Positions 44,868 through 57,334 are shown, counted from the first letter of the stretch. The stretch: 64,000 bases of DNA from Euborellia annulipes (GCA_023213315.1 JAKCPI010010832.1:1-64000); one strand, 5' to 3'. The notes: a model not told the origin generated them from the letters alone. Numbers and translations: made by a program.

Positions 44868-45280
44868 AAGTGTACTTCAAACAATTTTTACGAAAAGTTT
44901 TACTGATATACTTTTTAAAGTGCATGTTTTTTTAATTTAATCAAAATCATTAGAGCCAATTTTGAGAAATTCAAAAAAAAAAAAAAAAAAAAAACTGAAA
45001 AAGTACTTCAGTACAGTACTAGTACTTTTTGGCCGATTTTGTTCAAAAGCTTATTTTGAATGCTCGGGAGGGTACTTAAATATGAAATTTCAATCCCGTA
45101 GCTCAATTCCTTCATGCTTAAAATCGTTACACACAAACACACAGACCAATTTGCTGGACCCCCTTTTTTGGACTCAGGGGACAAAACATGTAAATCCATC
45201 AAAATCTCGACATCGAATTTTTGAAATGAATCCAATACTTCTCTCTCTATATATTACATAGGTAAGAGAAAGTAAAAAGA
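44868..45280 (-). mobile_element. HINE copy, 3' truncated
   Basis: Interior (AGTACTAGTAC, TAGCTCAATTCCTTCATGCT), a CA-rich tract, TCGACATCGAATTTTTGAAA and the 5' hairpin ending GGTAAGAGAAAGTAAAAA are all present. The 3' hairpin is missing. Plus and minus open frames here are incidental. Confidence 0.75.
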
Positions 45281-47009
45281 ATATTAAAATTAAAAATCTG
45301 AATATATTAAATTTCGTCACTAAAAATGCCTTATTATCTGAATAAATATTCAGTTTACGAAAAAAAAGTGTAAGAATAAAATCATTTTAAAAAAATATAA
45401 TTTATCATTCATTATCAAATAATTATCAAATAAAAATAAAATTTTTTATGGATTAAAGTTTTTGAAAAAACGTTTTAGCGAAGATACCTCTACTACCGGT
45501 TTACATATTTATTTCGAAAGTAGAATCAGATTCACAGTATTAGTATAAGAACCTATATCTAATTTTATCGATCTAACTCTGCATTTTCAAATTATTGTGC
45601 ACATAAACACACCCAACATATTTCCAAAAATGGACTCATGAAGGTTTAAAATATGAGGAATCGTCAAAATTTTGAGGACTGCATACTTTATTTTGTAAAC
45701 GAGAAAGTAAAAAAAATTATGGTTTATTTAAAGAATTACTGGAAAACATGTATCCGATAATTGTAAAGGAAAAAGAAAGAGAAAGGAGCTATTCAATAGC
45801 TTTATATAGAAAAAGATGGCTGAGGGAGGAAAAAAAAAAAAGAAAAAAGCCAAAAGGGTCAAATTGAGAAGGGCTGCTGTCTCTCTTGCTTTGGGGTATC
45901 CTCACCCCTTGGTAGGTTATTCATTTTAATCAACAAAAAAAAAAAGGAAAAAAAATTTTAGGCTTTCAAGATAAAAATATTTTTTACTTTGGGATTGAGA
46001 GGATTGGTTATTTTAAAAAAATATATTTTATAATAAGACTGGTATGCTCAGATGCCGAAATTTACTAATTATTTATTAAGACAAAAAAATATTTTTTAGC
46101 AATTTATTTTGATACTCATATTTATTACTATTTATTATTGTATATACAGATAAGAGAAAGTAATTTTTGTCAAATAATGATATTAAAAGAATAAAAATGC
46201 AAATTGTCAATATATGAATGTTTCATTAATGAATCATCGACTGACTGAAAAAAAGAAATTCTTTATCACTTGATTTTAAATAACTAAACAAATTTGTTAT
46301 TGTGAACAAAGAAAACATTCATTCGTAAAAATAGCAAAAACAAAATAAAAATAAATGCTCATATTTCTTAGTCCAGTTATAGCCTATCTTAAAAGTTATA
46401 TAAACATCAAAACTTGTTGAATGGATATATACTGCAGGAAGTATTGGAGAAAATGAATTGTTTATTAATTTTACACTGATATAAGAAATATTTTAACCTA
46501 TTCAATAAACTGAATTAGAGATTGTAAATTTATTATTAAGATGAGATAGATAAAAATAAGATCGTCTTGGCACTACATAAGATGGGAGTAAATGTCAGTT
46601 CCTGCTCGAAATGACCAAGCACTAGTGGTCCCAGCCCCCTCCCCTTTCTCCCACCTTTGGGCAGAAAAAATATTAATACAAGCTGTATTAAGATTTTAAT
46701 CATTCAAAAGTTCTGTATTATTATTTGGAAATAAAATTAATTATTACCCCCGTTAACCTCCCCTCTTTGAAGGCGCCACTGCCCCTTCAAAAATTTGGGG
46801 CCTCCACCCTCTCCTAAACTAAACCGCCAAGTAATGAATAGTCCGTGACGCAAAAAAAAAAAAAAAAGGATAAGGTTTATATCTTGGATGTAGGTACTAA
46901 TTGCGAGTAGGAGAGTTTCTTAGATAATTCACTTTTAGGATTAATAGTAAAAATAAATTAGGTATCTAATTTTCTTAAAAGACCCTATAATTATGTCAGG
47001 AAAAAGAAC
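45281..47009. other. AT-rich tract with a decayed HINE-like stretch
   Basis: 45480-45720 keeps the order of a minus-oriented HINE (CACATAAACACACCCAACAT, CAAAAATGGACTC, AAACGAGAAAGTAAAAA) but is strongly diverged. No gene is supported in the rest. Confidence 0.4.
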
Positions 47010-47016
47010 GAATGCA

Positions 47017-47104
47017 GGCAGCCAAGTGAAAAATTAAATATTTTTTTTGACAATTAAAATAAATTAAGTAGCTAATCAATTGTTTAATTTTTCACTTGGC
47101 TGCC
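47017..47104. repeat. Perfect inverted repeat, 22-bp arms
   Basis: GGCAGCCAAGTGAAAAATTA at the start of 47017-47038 and its complement at 47083-47104 flank a 44-bp AT-rich loop. Origin unknown, possibly a small MITE. Confidence 0.8.
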
Positions 47105-47252
47105 ATTGTTTTTTTTTTCCTTGAGATATTAAACAACCCCATTTGTATAGGCTAAACAATATTATTAATTTCACTCAATGATAAAATAAAAATAAAAAAT
47201 CACATTAGGGTCTGTAAAGAAAATTTATTTAGATAAAAGGAAACTAAAGTTT

Positions 47253-47375
47253 TGTTTCTTGGACAAAAAATGACAGGTAGTATGTCTTCAGTATTATTAT
47301 TTTTGTCCAAGAAAGAAAACACCTTATTCCTTATTTTATTTGCATAAATTTGAACTGTATCCACCATCTTATCAA
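47253..47375. repeat. Hairpin element, same family as 41574-41713
   Basis: TTTGTTTCTTGGAC and GTCCAAGAAAGAAAAC arms around TGACAGGTAGTATGTCTTCA, then ACTGTATCCACCATCTTATC. Inverse orientation to the copy at 41574. Confidence 0.65.
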
Positions 47376-47419
47376 AAAAAAAAAATTATATAATTAAAAA
47401 TCAAAGAGGTGAAAAAGAT

Positions 47420-47462
47420 GGGTCTCGCCGGGAGTCGAACCATGGATTAGCCAATTTCTACT
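47420..47462 (-). repeat. tRNA-like 3'-half remnant
   Basis: On the minus strand, GGTTCGACTCCCGGCGAGAC has a perfect B box and acceptor-like tail, but no matching 5' half or A box was found. Probably a tRNA-derived fragment. Confidence 0.35.
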
Positions 47463-48698
47463 TCTAGCGGTAACTATCTATTTTTTGTTTGATATAGTAA
47501 ATATTAATTATAATGTTAAACTGATAGTATATCTCTATTAATATTAATAGAATAGAAGAATTTATCAGTGAATTGTTTGTATTGATTTCATATTATTTCA
47601 AAATATTATAATAAAATAAATATGGTTGTAAGAAAAAAAATTTGTTTTGGTTGCCTGCAAATAAATAATTTTAATAAATAACCAGAACCATAACCAGTGG
47701 AGTACAACCCCCCTATCCCCCCGAAATACCGAAAAATTATAAATAAAGAGATATATGCTGTATATATAGAGAGAAACAAGGTGTTAACATTTCTCTTAAA
47801 ATTATAAAAAATATTTCCTTTAAAATATAATATATTCATTTGGGAAGACGACGGAGAATTACCTCTCTAATCATCAGACCCTCTCCCCCTCCTCACCCTC
47901 AAAAAAATTGCTGGCTTGACTTGTACATAACTACATAGCTAGTTGAATTTCACAGATGAAGAAAAATAAAGAGGAATAATTTATTAAATGATTTTATTTT
48001 TACCTTTATCTTGTTCACTCTATCTATGTAAATAAAATATTAAATAAATTAAACAAAAGAAAATGGAATGAGGAAATGGCAAAATATATGAAATTCATAT
48101 ATTGATAAATAATATTCATGCGATTAGCAAAATGAGCGTTCACTTCGCTCCCCACTCTTTTCTGGTTTATTTTAGATTCACAAACAGAACGACTAAAGAG
48201 AGAGTCATTGTGTTCAATTATTAAAATACTAGAATGGTGGTTCTCTCCACAACTATATTATGTAAATGGCTTTAGTCAAATAAGAATTATGTCGAAATTA
48301 ATATTTTTTATGCATGATCTCATAATTTTAAAATATCCTATTGTGAGAAATAGAAGTAAGGTCGGTGGTATAAATTTTGGATCTTTTTTAAATATCATTC
48401 AGCATTTAAGGTCATATAGTGGGTTTTTATTGTATTTATATTGTTGTATTATTTTATTTAAATTGTTTTGGTTATACAAATTTTGTAAAAATATATTTTG
48501 TAACGACTTTTAGCCCAATGGCTTACCGCCATACGTAAGCCAAAGGGGCAAAAAAAAAAAGATACATATAGATTTTTAAACAATTAATTTATTACAATGA
48601 AATAGGGGGGGGGGGGATTTGAGATGTAGAAGAGGAAAGTATGTCAGTCAGTGTGTATCCTCTATCGAAATAAAACTCCCAAGTATCACTGGCTGTTC
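47463..48698. other. AT-rich tract, no gene confirmed
   Basis: A 101-codon plus frame at 48208-48513 is Ile/Phe/Leu/Tyr-rich. It starts at TTG, lacks splice context and is more likely chance than a membrane protein. TAGCCCAATGGCTTACCGCC at 48511 is a small GC-richer patch. Confidence 0.35.
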
Positions 48699-48769
48699 AA
48701 CGATTATATATATTATTAGTCAGGAAGAGAGGATGTCAGCCAACAGGAGAGCCTCTATCACATAAAAAT

Positions 48770-48828
48770 CTCAATCCAGAAGACGTTCCGGTTTTAATTA
48801 CATAAAGCCATCATCAGTTCTTATGAGC
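48770..48828 (-). ncRNA. Hammerhead ribozyme motif, core-mutated
   Basis: Minus strand CTGATGA, stem II region, then GGAA where GAAA is required, and CGTC. One core substitution suggests loss of activity. Confidence 0.5.
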
Positions 48829-49014
48829 TGAAACTAGCATAAATAATAATTATAAAAAATCAACATAAACATTTTTTTTTTAATTATAAAAACATCAGAT
48901 CTTATATCAATATTGTAAGATCTTATGTTTTTATAATTAAAAAAAAAATTTTATGTTGTATTATTGTTATTATGTTGTAGTAGTGTTTGTATTATTATTT
49001 ATGCTCGTTTCAAC

Positions 49015-49067
49015 TCATAAGAACTGAGGATGGCTTTATGTAATTAAAACCGAAACGTCTTCTGAAT
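49015..49067 (+). ncRNA. Hammerhead ribozyme motif, core intact
   Basis: CTGAGGA, a stem II GGCTTT...AAAACC with one mismatch, GAAA, CGTC. Helix I is AGAA/TTCT plus CTCA/TGAG with an internal loop between. Confidence 0.6.
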
Positions 49068-49130
49068 TGAGATTTTTATTTGATAGAGGCTCTCCTGTTG
49101 GCTGACATCCTCTCTTCCTGCCTATTATTA

Positions 49131-50224
49131 TAAAACTCCCAATCTAGAAAAACGTATAATTTTCTAAGGCCAACATCAGCCTCTCTATGTGTTTAAATGT
49201 ATACAAATAAAAACAACAAAACATAAACATAATTATTATAAAATATTAATGAGGTTTTACAATATAGACAATATCAATACATTTCTCAATTGATTATAAA
49301 TAGAATTGTTATGAAATAATATATACAAAATGCTAAAACTTTTTAAAAATAAAAAATTTTAAAATATGTACATAGATCTTAATATGCTTATCAGTTGATA
49401 TGGCGTAGCTTTCTGTAAGACCTAATTTTATAATTATTTTGTTATTTTAATTTTTATATATTTATACTCAATTACGCTCATGGAAACTGATGATCTGATA
49501 TTCTTATACCGAAACATTTAACTATTTTGATGGAGTTTTATTTCTATAGTGGCTGGCACCTTCCCTTCTCGTAATTTATAAAATAATTGATAAAGAACAA
49601 TATTTATACAAATTTTTTTGGTGCTAGCAGTTATCCGAAGGCTTGGCTTTTTAGGATATGTCAACACCTGTATCCTCTCAACCAAGGAAAGGATGGTGAA
49701 TTTAGTATTTAGTAGTTGGAAAAGACTATTTTGTCGGCATTCAAGAAGAAATTCATTATAAAATGTTATAAAATGAAAAAAGTACAAAAAACTTTGTTCA
49801 GCATACTATTTTCCTAATTGATATTCGGTTGGGAAATTTTAAAGATTAAAGCAAAAAAACAATATTATTATTAATTTATTTAATTACTGAATCGACAAAA
49901 ATGCCGCCTGAGGCGATTGTCTCTCCGTCCCTGAATGAAAGAAGCTTATTCTCAAATGAATGGGTGATAATTAAATCTTTATAGCCAATCTAATTTGAAT
50001 TTGTTTAAATAATTTTTTATAAGTTACTAAGTCAACAAAGAATAATTTTTGTAAATTATAAAGATACGATTACAAAGCAGTTAATTATTTTTTTTTTAAA
50101 TAAATAAATAAAATATGAAAGGAACTTCTCTATAACTAGGAAATAAAGATAAGAGAAACTCTTAGTTTCAATCGATCTTTAGGAGAAATAAGTTAAAATT
50201 TAAGTTTGGATACTAAAAGCCATC
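49131..50224. other. Tract with a weak hammerhead-like motif, otherwise nothing recognised
   Basis: 49480-49520 has CTGATGA and GAAACAT in the right order but a poor stem II, so only a decayed relative of the ribozyme repeats. A minus frame of 89 codons at 49518-49787 adjoins it, without recognised family. Confidence 0.35.
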
Positions 50225-50395
50225 TGATTTTTAACAATTCACGAGACGTTTCGGGAAAATGTTTATTCTTCCATAATCACCAGCCCCTTCAAAATTTTGT
50301 AGACTCCGCGACCTACACAATTTTGAAGGACTAGATAAAGAATAAAGTTTTCCCGAAAAGTCTCGTTAATTGTTGAAAATCAGTGGCTTTGTATT
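50225..50395. repeat. Inverted pair of decayed ribozyme repeats
   Basis: Arms 50227-50310 and 50318-50393 share TTTTCCCGAAA(C/A)GTCTCG and the CCTTCAAAATTTTG block. Cores read CTGGTGA and CTAGATA, both off consensus, so the ribozymes are probably dead. Confidence 0.5.
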
Positions 50396-52028
50396 TTTGG
50401 CTGCTCCTGCTCCTCTTTCTTTAAAATTTTCTATCTAAAACTATTCTTTGCACTAAACATTCATATTTAATTATAATAATTTATAATAATTACATCTAGA
50501 TAATTTCTTTAAAAATGTAAATTTAGAGATAAAAGCAAGGAGTAAAAAATTATGCTGGAAAAAAAATTTATTTTGAACATTTAAAAAATGAGCAAATTCA
50601 TATGATAAAGATAAATGTGAAGAAAATAAACAGAGTATTGATTGTATCTTTTTTTTTAGAAGCAAGAACACGTCGCAAAGTAATTTGAGAAAAATTCAAT
50701 TTCCATTTTATTTATCGCGACAAAATATGGCAAGATGCTAATACCCTCACAATTTACTGAAAATAGCCTTTTCGATTTGGACAACGAATTTAAATAGGAA
50801 AGAAAAATTGATATAATTATGTTTTAAATGCGAGTTTTTCTAACTTAAACGAGTTTTCAATACATACTATAGAAAAACATGGATGGATGATTCATCTCAA
50901 GCTCTATTTAAAGAAATGTTTGAAAATAAGAGAAATTGTTTTTCAATGAACTTGTGTTCTACCTATATAATTAAGAATATATTATCCGAGCTTTTAACCT
51001 TGAAGAAGCCTCAGCGACTTTATCCCTTGAAAATTTCCAGGACCATTTAAAAAAAAAAAAAAAATTTCAATTAAGTTTATTTAAATGAAGAAATAAAACA
51101 ATCACAAAATATTTTTTTTTTTTCGATATCTTTTAAACCTTTCTATTCCGAAACCACATCCTTTGGCTCTTACCAATATTGACAATGTCAACACCTCTAA
51201 CCCCATGCCTACAGACAGAATGGTGGTTAATTTAAGAGAATGAATAAATATAAATGAGAAATTAATTAAAATATTGAAGATGATCGCATGGCTAGCTGTG
51301 TGAACCGCCAAAGGCCCATCTTACTTAAAAAAATTTTTGATTTATTAAAGAGTCAATTAATTTAGTAGTTGATCAGGATGATCACAAATTTTAATCAGTT
51401 GTTCTCGAAGTAAAGTAAACTAAAGTAAATTTGTTTTTTGTCATTTTGTTGTCCTTCATAAATGAAATCGGAAAAAGTTTATATATAGGTAATTTACTTG
51501 GGTATAAATCCCTATACGGTATAATAATAAATGTATTATATATTGAAAATGAAAATACTTATAAACAAATTTTTATTTGGTAAAATATTATTAATTAAGG
51601 AGTTTTTAAATCATCAAAATAAAAACAATTACCAATTACAATTATGAAATTAGTATAACGAGAAACAGAGAATGACATTGTGCAATGGAAATTAAATTTG
51701 TATATTTTTGAAAATAATAAGCTCAATTCATTTTAGTTGAAAATTGACATGTGCTGTCGATAATTAAAAAAATAAATAAATAATACGGTATCATGATAAT
51801 GTATAGACAGACCTTGGTACATAATAATTAAAAAACAAGCTAAAAATAGAAACATTAAAAATATTGAATCCACAAAGGGACAAATTTCATAATTTTATTG
51901 AAGACAGACGGTATACTACAAAATAAATTAAGATTCAATGTGGTGGAAATTGATGTGTAAAGATGAGAGGTTAAATATTAAAAAGTAAAAGTATATTAAC
52001 TGCAAATAAATATACTTTAGTGATTTTA
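50396..52028. other. Long AT-rich intronic tract, nothing recognised
   Basis: Minus frames of 66 and 69 codons (50471, 51102) lack features or splice support. Confidence 0.45.
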
Positions 52029-52175
52029 GTGATTTTTTTTTTTTTTAAACATTCACACTTTTTCTCATTCACACTCACACTCACACACACATTCACACAG
52101 TCTTTTCGGCAACTCAGGCCATTTAAGACTTTAGACGATAACAGTTAATGATAAATATACATATAGGGGTCCCGA
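52029..52175 (-). mobile_element. SINE 3' half
   Basis: Poly-T, CA-rich tract, AGTCTTTTCGGCAACTCAGG, GCCATTTAAGACTTTA and TATAGGGGTCCCG mark the tail of the tRNA-derived SINE. The head is missing. Confidence 0.7.
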
Positions 52176-54030
52176 TTTTAGTGATTTAAAATATTCTCAA
52201 AATACATAATTAAAAAGAAAATTGATCAAATATATAGTCTACGTTATTACAGTGATATTAAAATTTTCATAAATAAATGAAGAAAAAAAGAGAATAATTA
52301 AAGTTCAGTAGTAGGCTAAATAAAAAAAAATCAGAAGAAATTTTAATATCTTAATTAAGAATAATAAAATAAGTTTTAGCAGGTGAAGGCCAAAATAGAT
52401 ATAATTTAAAATTATAGTTCCGGATTGTCCGAACTGAAACTCGGTCGATTTTTTTAATTAAATAGAAAAAGCTAAAAAAGTACAGTAAAGTACTACTATC
52501 TACATTTTTCCATAAACGATACCTAGCGCAATTTCATATTAGTCCAGGAAATGCTTTATAGGTCTATATAAAATTTAAATGGCATATAATTAAAATTTGA
52601 AAAAATCGTTTGCAAGAAATACAAGTTATATATAAACAAACAAACGTACCACTTACAATTGTTAGTGTAAATATATTTGTACTATCATAAAGCTTCTTAA
52701 CGCCATCGAGTTAGGCATCCCAAACGACACCAGAAAACTAATGCCTAGCGCAATAGTGTCAAATATAATACGCAATTTTTTGAATAAATTCTCTTTCAGC
52801 ATCTTCCGAGTCCTAAGATCTATAATTATTAGGCCTACGGAGGTAGAACACTCACCTCTTGAACACAGGGATTCGCTAAATTTGTCTAAATTATATTGGA
52901 AATCAATTTAGAAAAATTTGGACGAGGTGTAATTAAATCTAATGGTCAAAAGAACTAAAGAAAATATGTTTTTAATAATATAATAAAGTAAAAAAGTTAT
53001 TATATGTATTTCCATTAAAAATTAGTTCTAGAATATTATTATTCTTTCCTTTTCCTGCCACAGAAGAAAGAAAAAGATCAATAGAAAATATTGGGAACAA
53101 GATTATTTATATAAATGTTTAGTTAAAAAATAATTTTATTCAAGGAACAATTTTGAGATGAAATTTCGAATAAATTAGTGTTAATGAGATTTTAAATTTT
53201 TCTCCTTTCCTCTTTAAACATTTTATTAAAAATAATTATTTCATTTAATTATAAACTCTAATTCGTTTTTGAATTAAGAACCAAGATTTAAAGTGAAGAG
53301 AGGAAAAACGAAAGAAGATGGTATAAAATTAATTATGGATGTCAGAAGTCAACCCTAAATCAAATTATTCTGATAAAAATAATAATATTTTGATGGAATT
53401 ATTTTATAAATAAAAATAGTATTGGCTACTAGTATAATCACTTAATTTATATCAATTGATTAACTGATTAAAATATGAAAACGGATCGAGGAAAGTATTT
53501 TCCTTAATTTGGACTCTAAGACCCTATTCTGATGTCAATCAGTCTAGTTGTTAGATCGTAATCGTATCTTAAGTAAAGTCAAAACTCAACAGAATGACGA
53601 CATTGACAAAACTACTATTTTTGCTTCAATGAACCTCAACTCCTGTTTCGAAAAAATAACGAATAATATTCTAAATTAGTTTGTTATGAGAAATTAAAAA
53701 AGTGTTAAATAAAAATATAAAAAAGTATGAACAGAGTTAGGCGTAACTAAATAAATAATACATATAGGTGTATTAAAAATAGGTTAGTAATCAAAACTAT
53801 TTTCAACACTTGTAAAATAATGCAAATTCCTAATCATTATAAAAAATGTTTAAAATATAATTCATTTTAAAAAAATGCCTGGCCCATATATAAGAAAAAG
53901 ACGAAGATACAAAGCCTTGGAAGCAACCCATAAGCATTAATTTTTATCACGTTCTTTATTATTATTCAACGTTTAAAAATAATAATAATACTAATTGATA
54001 ATTATAAATAAAATATAATGGCATGGAGTG
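52176..54030. other. AT-rich intronic tract with one satellite-like unit
   Basis: 52440-52620 is an inverted, diverged unit of the 28691-29420 satellite (AGTACAGTAAAGTACTACTA, ACCTAGCGCAATTTCATATT). The remainder holds no recognised gene or element. Confidence 0.45.
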
Positions 54031-54035
54031 CTCAC

Positions 54036-54255
54036 CTAGGCGTTGTTTTTCCTGAATGACATCAGCGAATTCGAGATCTGTTTCAGGAATATTGGTGTCG
54101 ACACCATTGACTTTTATGGGTTCTTCGGGTGGGGGGGCACAATCCCCTTGCCAAACGGCATTCAGCCCTTTGGTCCAGGATGTACCCTCTGTCAGTCTGT
54201 CAAGGAGATCTTCTAATCGAAGAACTACCTTTTCTGAGATCGCCAAAACTTCATC
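54036..54255 (-). CDS. ARID5B: ARID5A/ARID5B-family protein, internal exon (upstream of the two)
   Basis: On the minus strand, TTTTTTTTTTTCAG is followed by 220 coding bases (73 codons plus one base), then donor GTGAGC. The product begins DEVLAISEKVVLRLEDLLDR and ends ETDLEFADVIQEKQRL. Both ends match ARID5B in order: an HGEDEV.A.SEKV..KLEDL segment and a later L.F.DV..EK..L segment. The middle differs freely, as expected for a linker. It leaves in phase 1 and joins the exon at 30129 through a Glu codon. It is clearly GC-richer than its surroundings. The upstream exon (start of the N-terminal BAH-like region) was not found in 54256-64000 and is presumably beyond the right edge. Confidence 0.84.
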
Positions 54256-54641
54256 CTGAAAAAAAAAAATAAATTATTGTTCAATCAAAATAACAATCAG
54301 AAGGTCTAGTAATAAACTTAAAAAAGAACAAATTTTGTTGTAGGGTCGGAGGTAGTGAGGGATCGAAAAATTAATCTTGTTATCAAATAATTTGAAAGGG
54401 CTTCTAATATTATTAAATTAACTTACATAAAGAAAAAAAAACTTTTTATTCATAATAAAATAAGCAAAAAAGGAAAGGTAAACATAGTAGGACTACTAAT
54501 TTTCGTAAATATTGATTTTGAAAATATTTTTTCTTTAAATATTTACTGCAATAGTTTTATTGAAAAAACAAAGGAATATTGTTTTGGGTTAATATACAGT
54601 ATTAATATTATTGTCAGGATTAAAAAAAAATTTTCATTTTT
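54256..54641. other. Intronic tract upstream of the ARID5 exon
   Basis: The poly-A at 54259-54270 is the pyrimidine tract of the acceptor read on the minus strand. Nothing else. Confidence 0.5.
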
Positions 54642-54885
54642 TTTTTAAGACACTTTTTCCCAAACACACACGAACACGCATTCACACGGTCTTTTCGGCA
54701 ACTCGGGCCATATAAGACATTAACGATTCTCATATTTTTTATTAATATATATATTGGGGGTCCAGGCATATTTGGTATCCAAATGGCTTAAATAAAATAT
54801 TCGGACTGCCTGGGATTCGAACCCGCGACTCTTGGTATAGAAAGCCAGCACGCTACCAACTATACCAATGCCCGAGGGCTTTTTT
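54642..54885 (-). mobile_element. tRNA-derived SINE, nearly complete
   Basis: On minus: A box GGTATAGTTGGTAGC, B box GGTTCGAATCCC (closest to consensus of all copies), a hairpin with partly deleted left arm, the AGTCTTTTCGGCAACTCGGG tail block and a poly-A end. Confidence 0.84.
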
Positions 54886-56797
54886 TTAAATTTTAGGAGA
54901 TGAATAATTTCCTTGAGCTGACTATATTCTCCTTCGCATTTATAATTTACTTTATCTCTGATCTCAGGAATAATATGCTAATCTGCCACCACATGCTTAG
55001 ACGCGAGGGGGGATAGTAATTAAGACATTTTTACTAGAAAGCATTCCTCCAATAACATTATCTATCAAGGAAGCATAATTCTCAATTGGTGGAAATATAA
55101 ATTTTAAAATTTTAATCAAATTATAATTTATCTTTTTCTTATATTGTATAACATTGAATAATTTTTAAAACACAGTGACCAAGTTGATAAATAGTTTTAT
55201 TCAATTGTAAAACAAAGGATATATCTTGGACCTTTTTAATAGCTATAAACAAGATAGGTTAAGGGAATTGTGACCAGAAATGGAGTTTAGCTATGGGATA
55301 TGTGTTTCTTTTCAAAAGACCCATTGCAAAGGACAAACTTCTGTGAAACTTTGTGTCAAGAAAACGAAAATCAGACTATACAAGCGAGAGAGAGGAGAAA
55401 GCTTTTATTGCTCAGAAACGTCATTAAAAGATAGCTTAAACCGGCGTAAAATTACAATTAATTTTGAAAGAACAAAGAAATTAGCATTAATTTGATTTTT
55501 TTAATAAAATAATAATATGATAATTTAAATTAATATTAAAAGAAGTCAATGTGATTGGAAAATGGAGTTATGATCTAAATGAATAAGTAATAATAAAAAA
55601 AATGGAAAAAATTTCGATTGAATAATAGTAAGGGGTTAATAGACATAACCAAATTTTTTTATTAAATAATAGGTATTCAGAAAAAAAAATATTGGAAGCC
55701 ATTAAAGTCAATATCTAAAGAGATATTTTGATTTTCAAATGTATTTCGATTTGAGTCAATGAAAGCCAAATGTTGATCTTTCTTGATTTTTTATTATAAT
55801 CTTAAATATATTATATATTTTAAATATATACGGTATTAACATTATTATTAATCAAGTATATTGACAATAAAGTTCAAATTTAAAAATTGAACATAACATT
55901 AGCTTTTGAACAACTCAATTATTTAAATGGACTATTGATTTCATAATTGTATTGTAATGCAAAAGTTTTTTGTTTAATATAAAACATAATATTATATAGT
56001 TACCTTAAGAATATTAAATAAAAGAGGGTATATGTGAATTGCACTAAAAGTAATTAAAAAATAATGATATTAAGCACAAACACACGATTTAATTTTCTGA
56101 TCAACAACAATTAGCTACAAGTTCTAAGAATGACCGCTTGGGGCTCTGCAGATGGAAACGGTTGGCATATCCCGCCTACCCCCTCCCCCTCCCCCGCCAT
56201 TCATCATTCCCCTCTCACTCCCTATCGGTAACTATCAAATGTCAATTATCCGTTTAACGATTAGTCAGTCATTTAGAACTAAATTGTTGGAGATTAAATC
56301 CATATTGAAGTTACAATTTTTCAATATTTTGCGTAAAAAAATTGTATTCTATAATATAAATGTCCAATCTCGTCAAAAAGGGCGGTGAGCGAATGCGGAA
56401 AGTATTGTAAATTGAAATAGGTTAAAATAACGATAAAATGAATAGGTAGATAGATAAGTAAATAAATATTTTTGAAATAAAAAAAAAGGATAGTGGCAAA
56501 GAGGAGAGATTGGAGGGAGTAGCGAAGGAGGGGAAAGTGATGTTGAGACTGTGGGCAGAGAGGGGAGGGCTAGGACAGGGAGGGTCAATAAGATCGAGTT
56601 TGAGACCTTCGCTGCAGCCTTCTAACGAATATCTAAATTTCTTATTAGCTTAAGAATAAAATACCTTGGTAGCAAAGAATTTTCAAATTTTAATTTAAAA
56701 AAAAAAAGTTATTAAATTAATTTATTTTAATTTAATTTTCCATAATTGGTGAAGGAATTCATAAATTTTTACATAAAAAAGTATAATTATATATTTC
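54886..56797. other. Tract without a recognised gene
   Basis: A 71-codon plus frame at 55280-55495 is Lys/Arg-rich without features. 56150-56215 (C-rich) and 56490-56590 (G/A-rich) are compositional patches. No ARID5-like upstream exon was recognised. Confidence 0.4.
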
Positions 56798-56945
56798 AGG
56801 GGTACCCAACCTTTTTTTTTTGATGTGCGGCCCTTTTTCCTTAAAAAAACCGCTGAGGCCCAGTGTATATGTAAACCTATATATTGGCTTATATAATTTT
56901 TATTTTTCCTTAGACGTCCGCGGCCCAGTTCCAATATTGTATAAG
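56798..56945 (+). mobile_element. hAT-like 5' end fragment
   Basis: CAGGGGTACCCAACC followed by T-run and GTGCGGCCC is a common hAT-type terminus. A second GCGGCCCAGTT block lies at about 56918 but no matching right terminus or 8-bp duplication is visible. Confidence 0.5.
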
Positions 56946-57334
56946 CCAAAGTTTTTGTTAAAAAAAACAAACAGATATTTTCAATTACTAGGGGTATGAA
57001 CTTTACTTACTGTTAGTTATATTTATTCATATAATACAAATATAGTCAATTTTACTTGTTGGTCGAAAAAATTTAATATTAGAAATTTCAGTTTTTATAA
57101 AAAAAAAAGTTTCTAAATATAGCCGACATTAGTATAATTTACTATTATGATGATTAGATGCTTTTCGCTGTAATAGTTCCGCACCTGTGTCCTTGATCGA
57201 TCTGGGATCCCCCCTCCATTCCTACATCGACACTCACTTTCCCTTAAAAATTAATAATAATAAATTTAATTAACTTATTTATTTAAAATTTTTAATTAAT
57301 TGTATTTTTCTATGTCAACTTTAATTATCCATAA
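56946..57334. other. AT-rich tract, nothing recognised
   Basis: 57180-57245 is GC-richer (CCTTGATCGATCTGGGATCC) without recognisable meaning. Confidence 0.4.

Larger units (their letters stand above)
48699..49130. mobile_element. Penelope-type ribozyme element, inverted arms
   Basis: CAGGAAGAGAGGATGTCAGC...CAACAGGAGAGCCTCTATCA and its complement at about 49084-49122 delimit the element. Inside each end is a hammerhead unit (48770-48828 minus, 49015-49067 plus), and the AT-rich centre is itself palindromic. No reverse transcriptase. Confidence 0.65.
30130..54035 (-). other. ARID5B: 23.9-kb intron of the ARID5-family gene
   Basis: Donor GTGAGC at 54030-54035 and acceptor TTTCAG at 30130-30135 (minus strand), both phase 1. 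It contains SINEs, HINEs, a mariner-like MITE, Penelope-type ribozyme repeats, a hAT and the inverted ORF pair at 30553-30979. No additional ARID5-like exon was recognised within it, and the two flanking exons join without loss of frame. Confidence 0.75.

Noticed and set aside
48208..48513. 101-codon hydrophobic frame as a membrane protein
   Set aside because: Composition is that expected from T-rich DNA, it starts at TTG, and there is no supporting signal.
56152..56588. Pro-rich and Ser/Pro-rich open frames as genes
   Set aside because: Produced by C-rich and G/A-rich low-complexity stretches on opposite strands, with no splice or start context.
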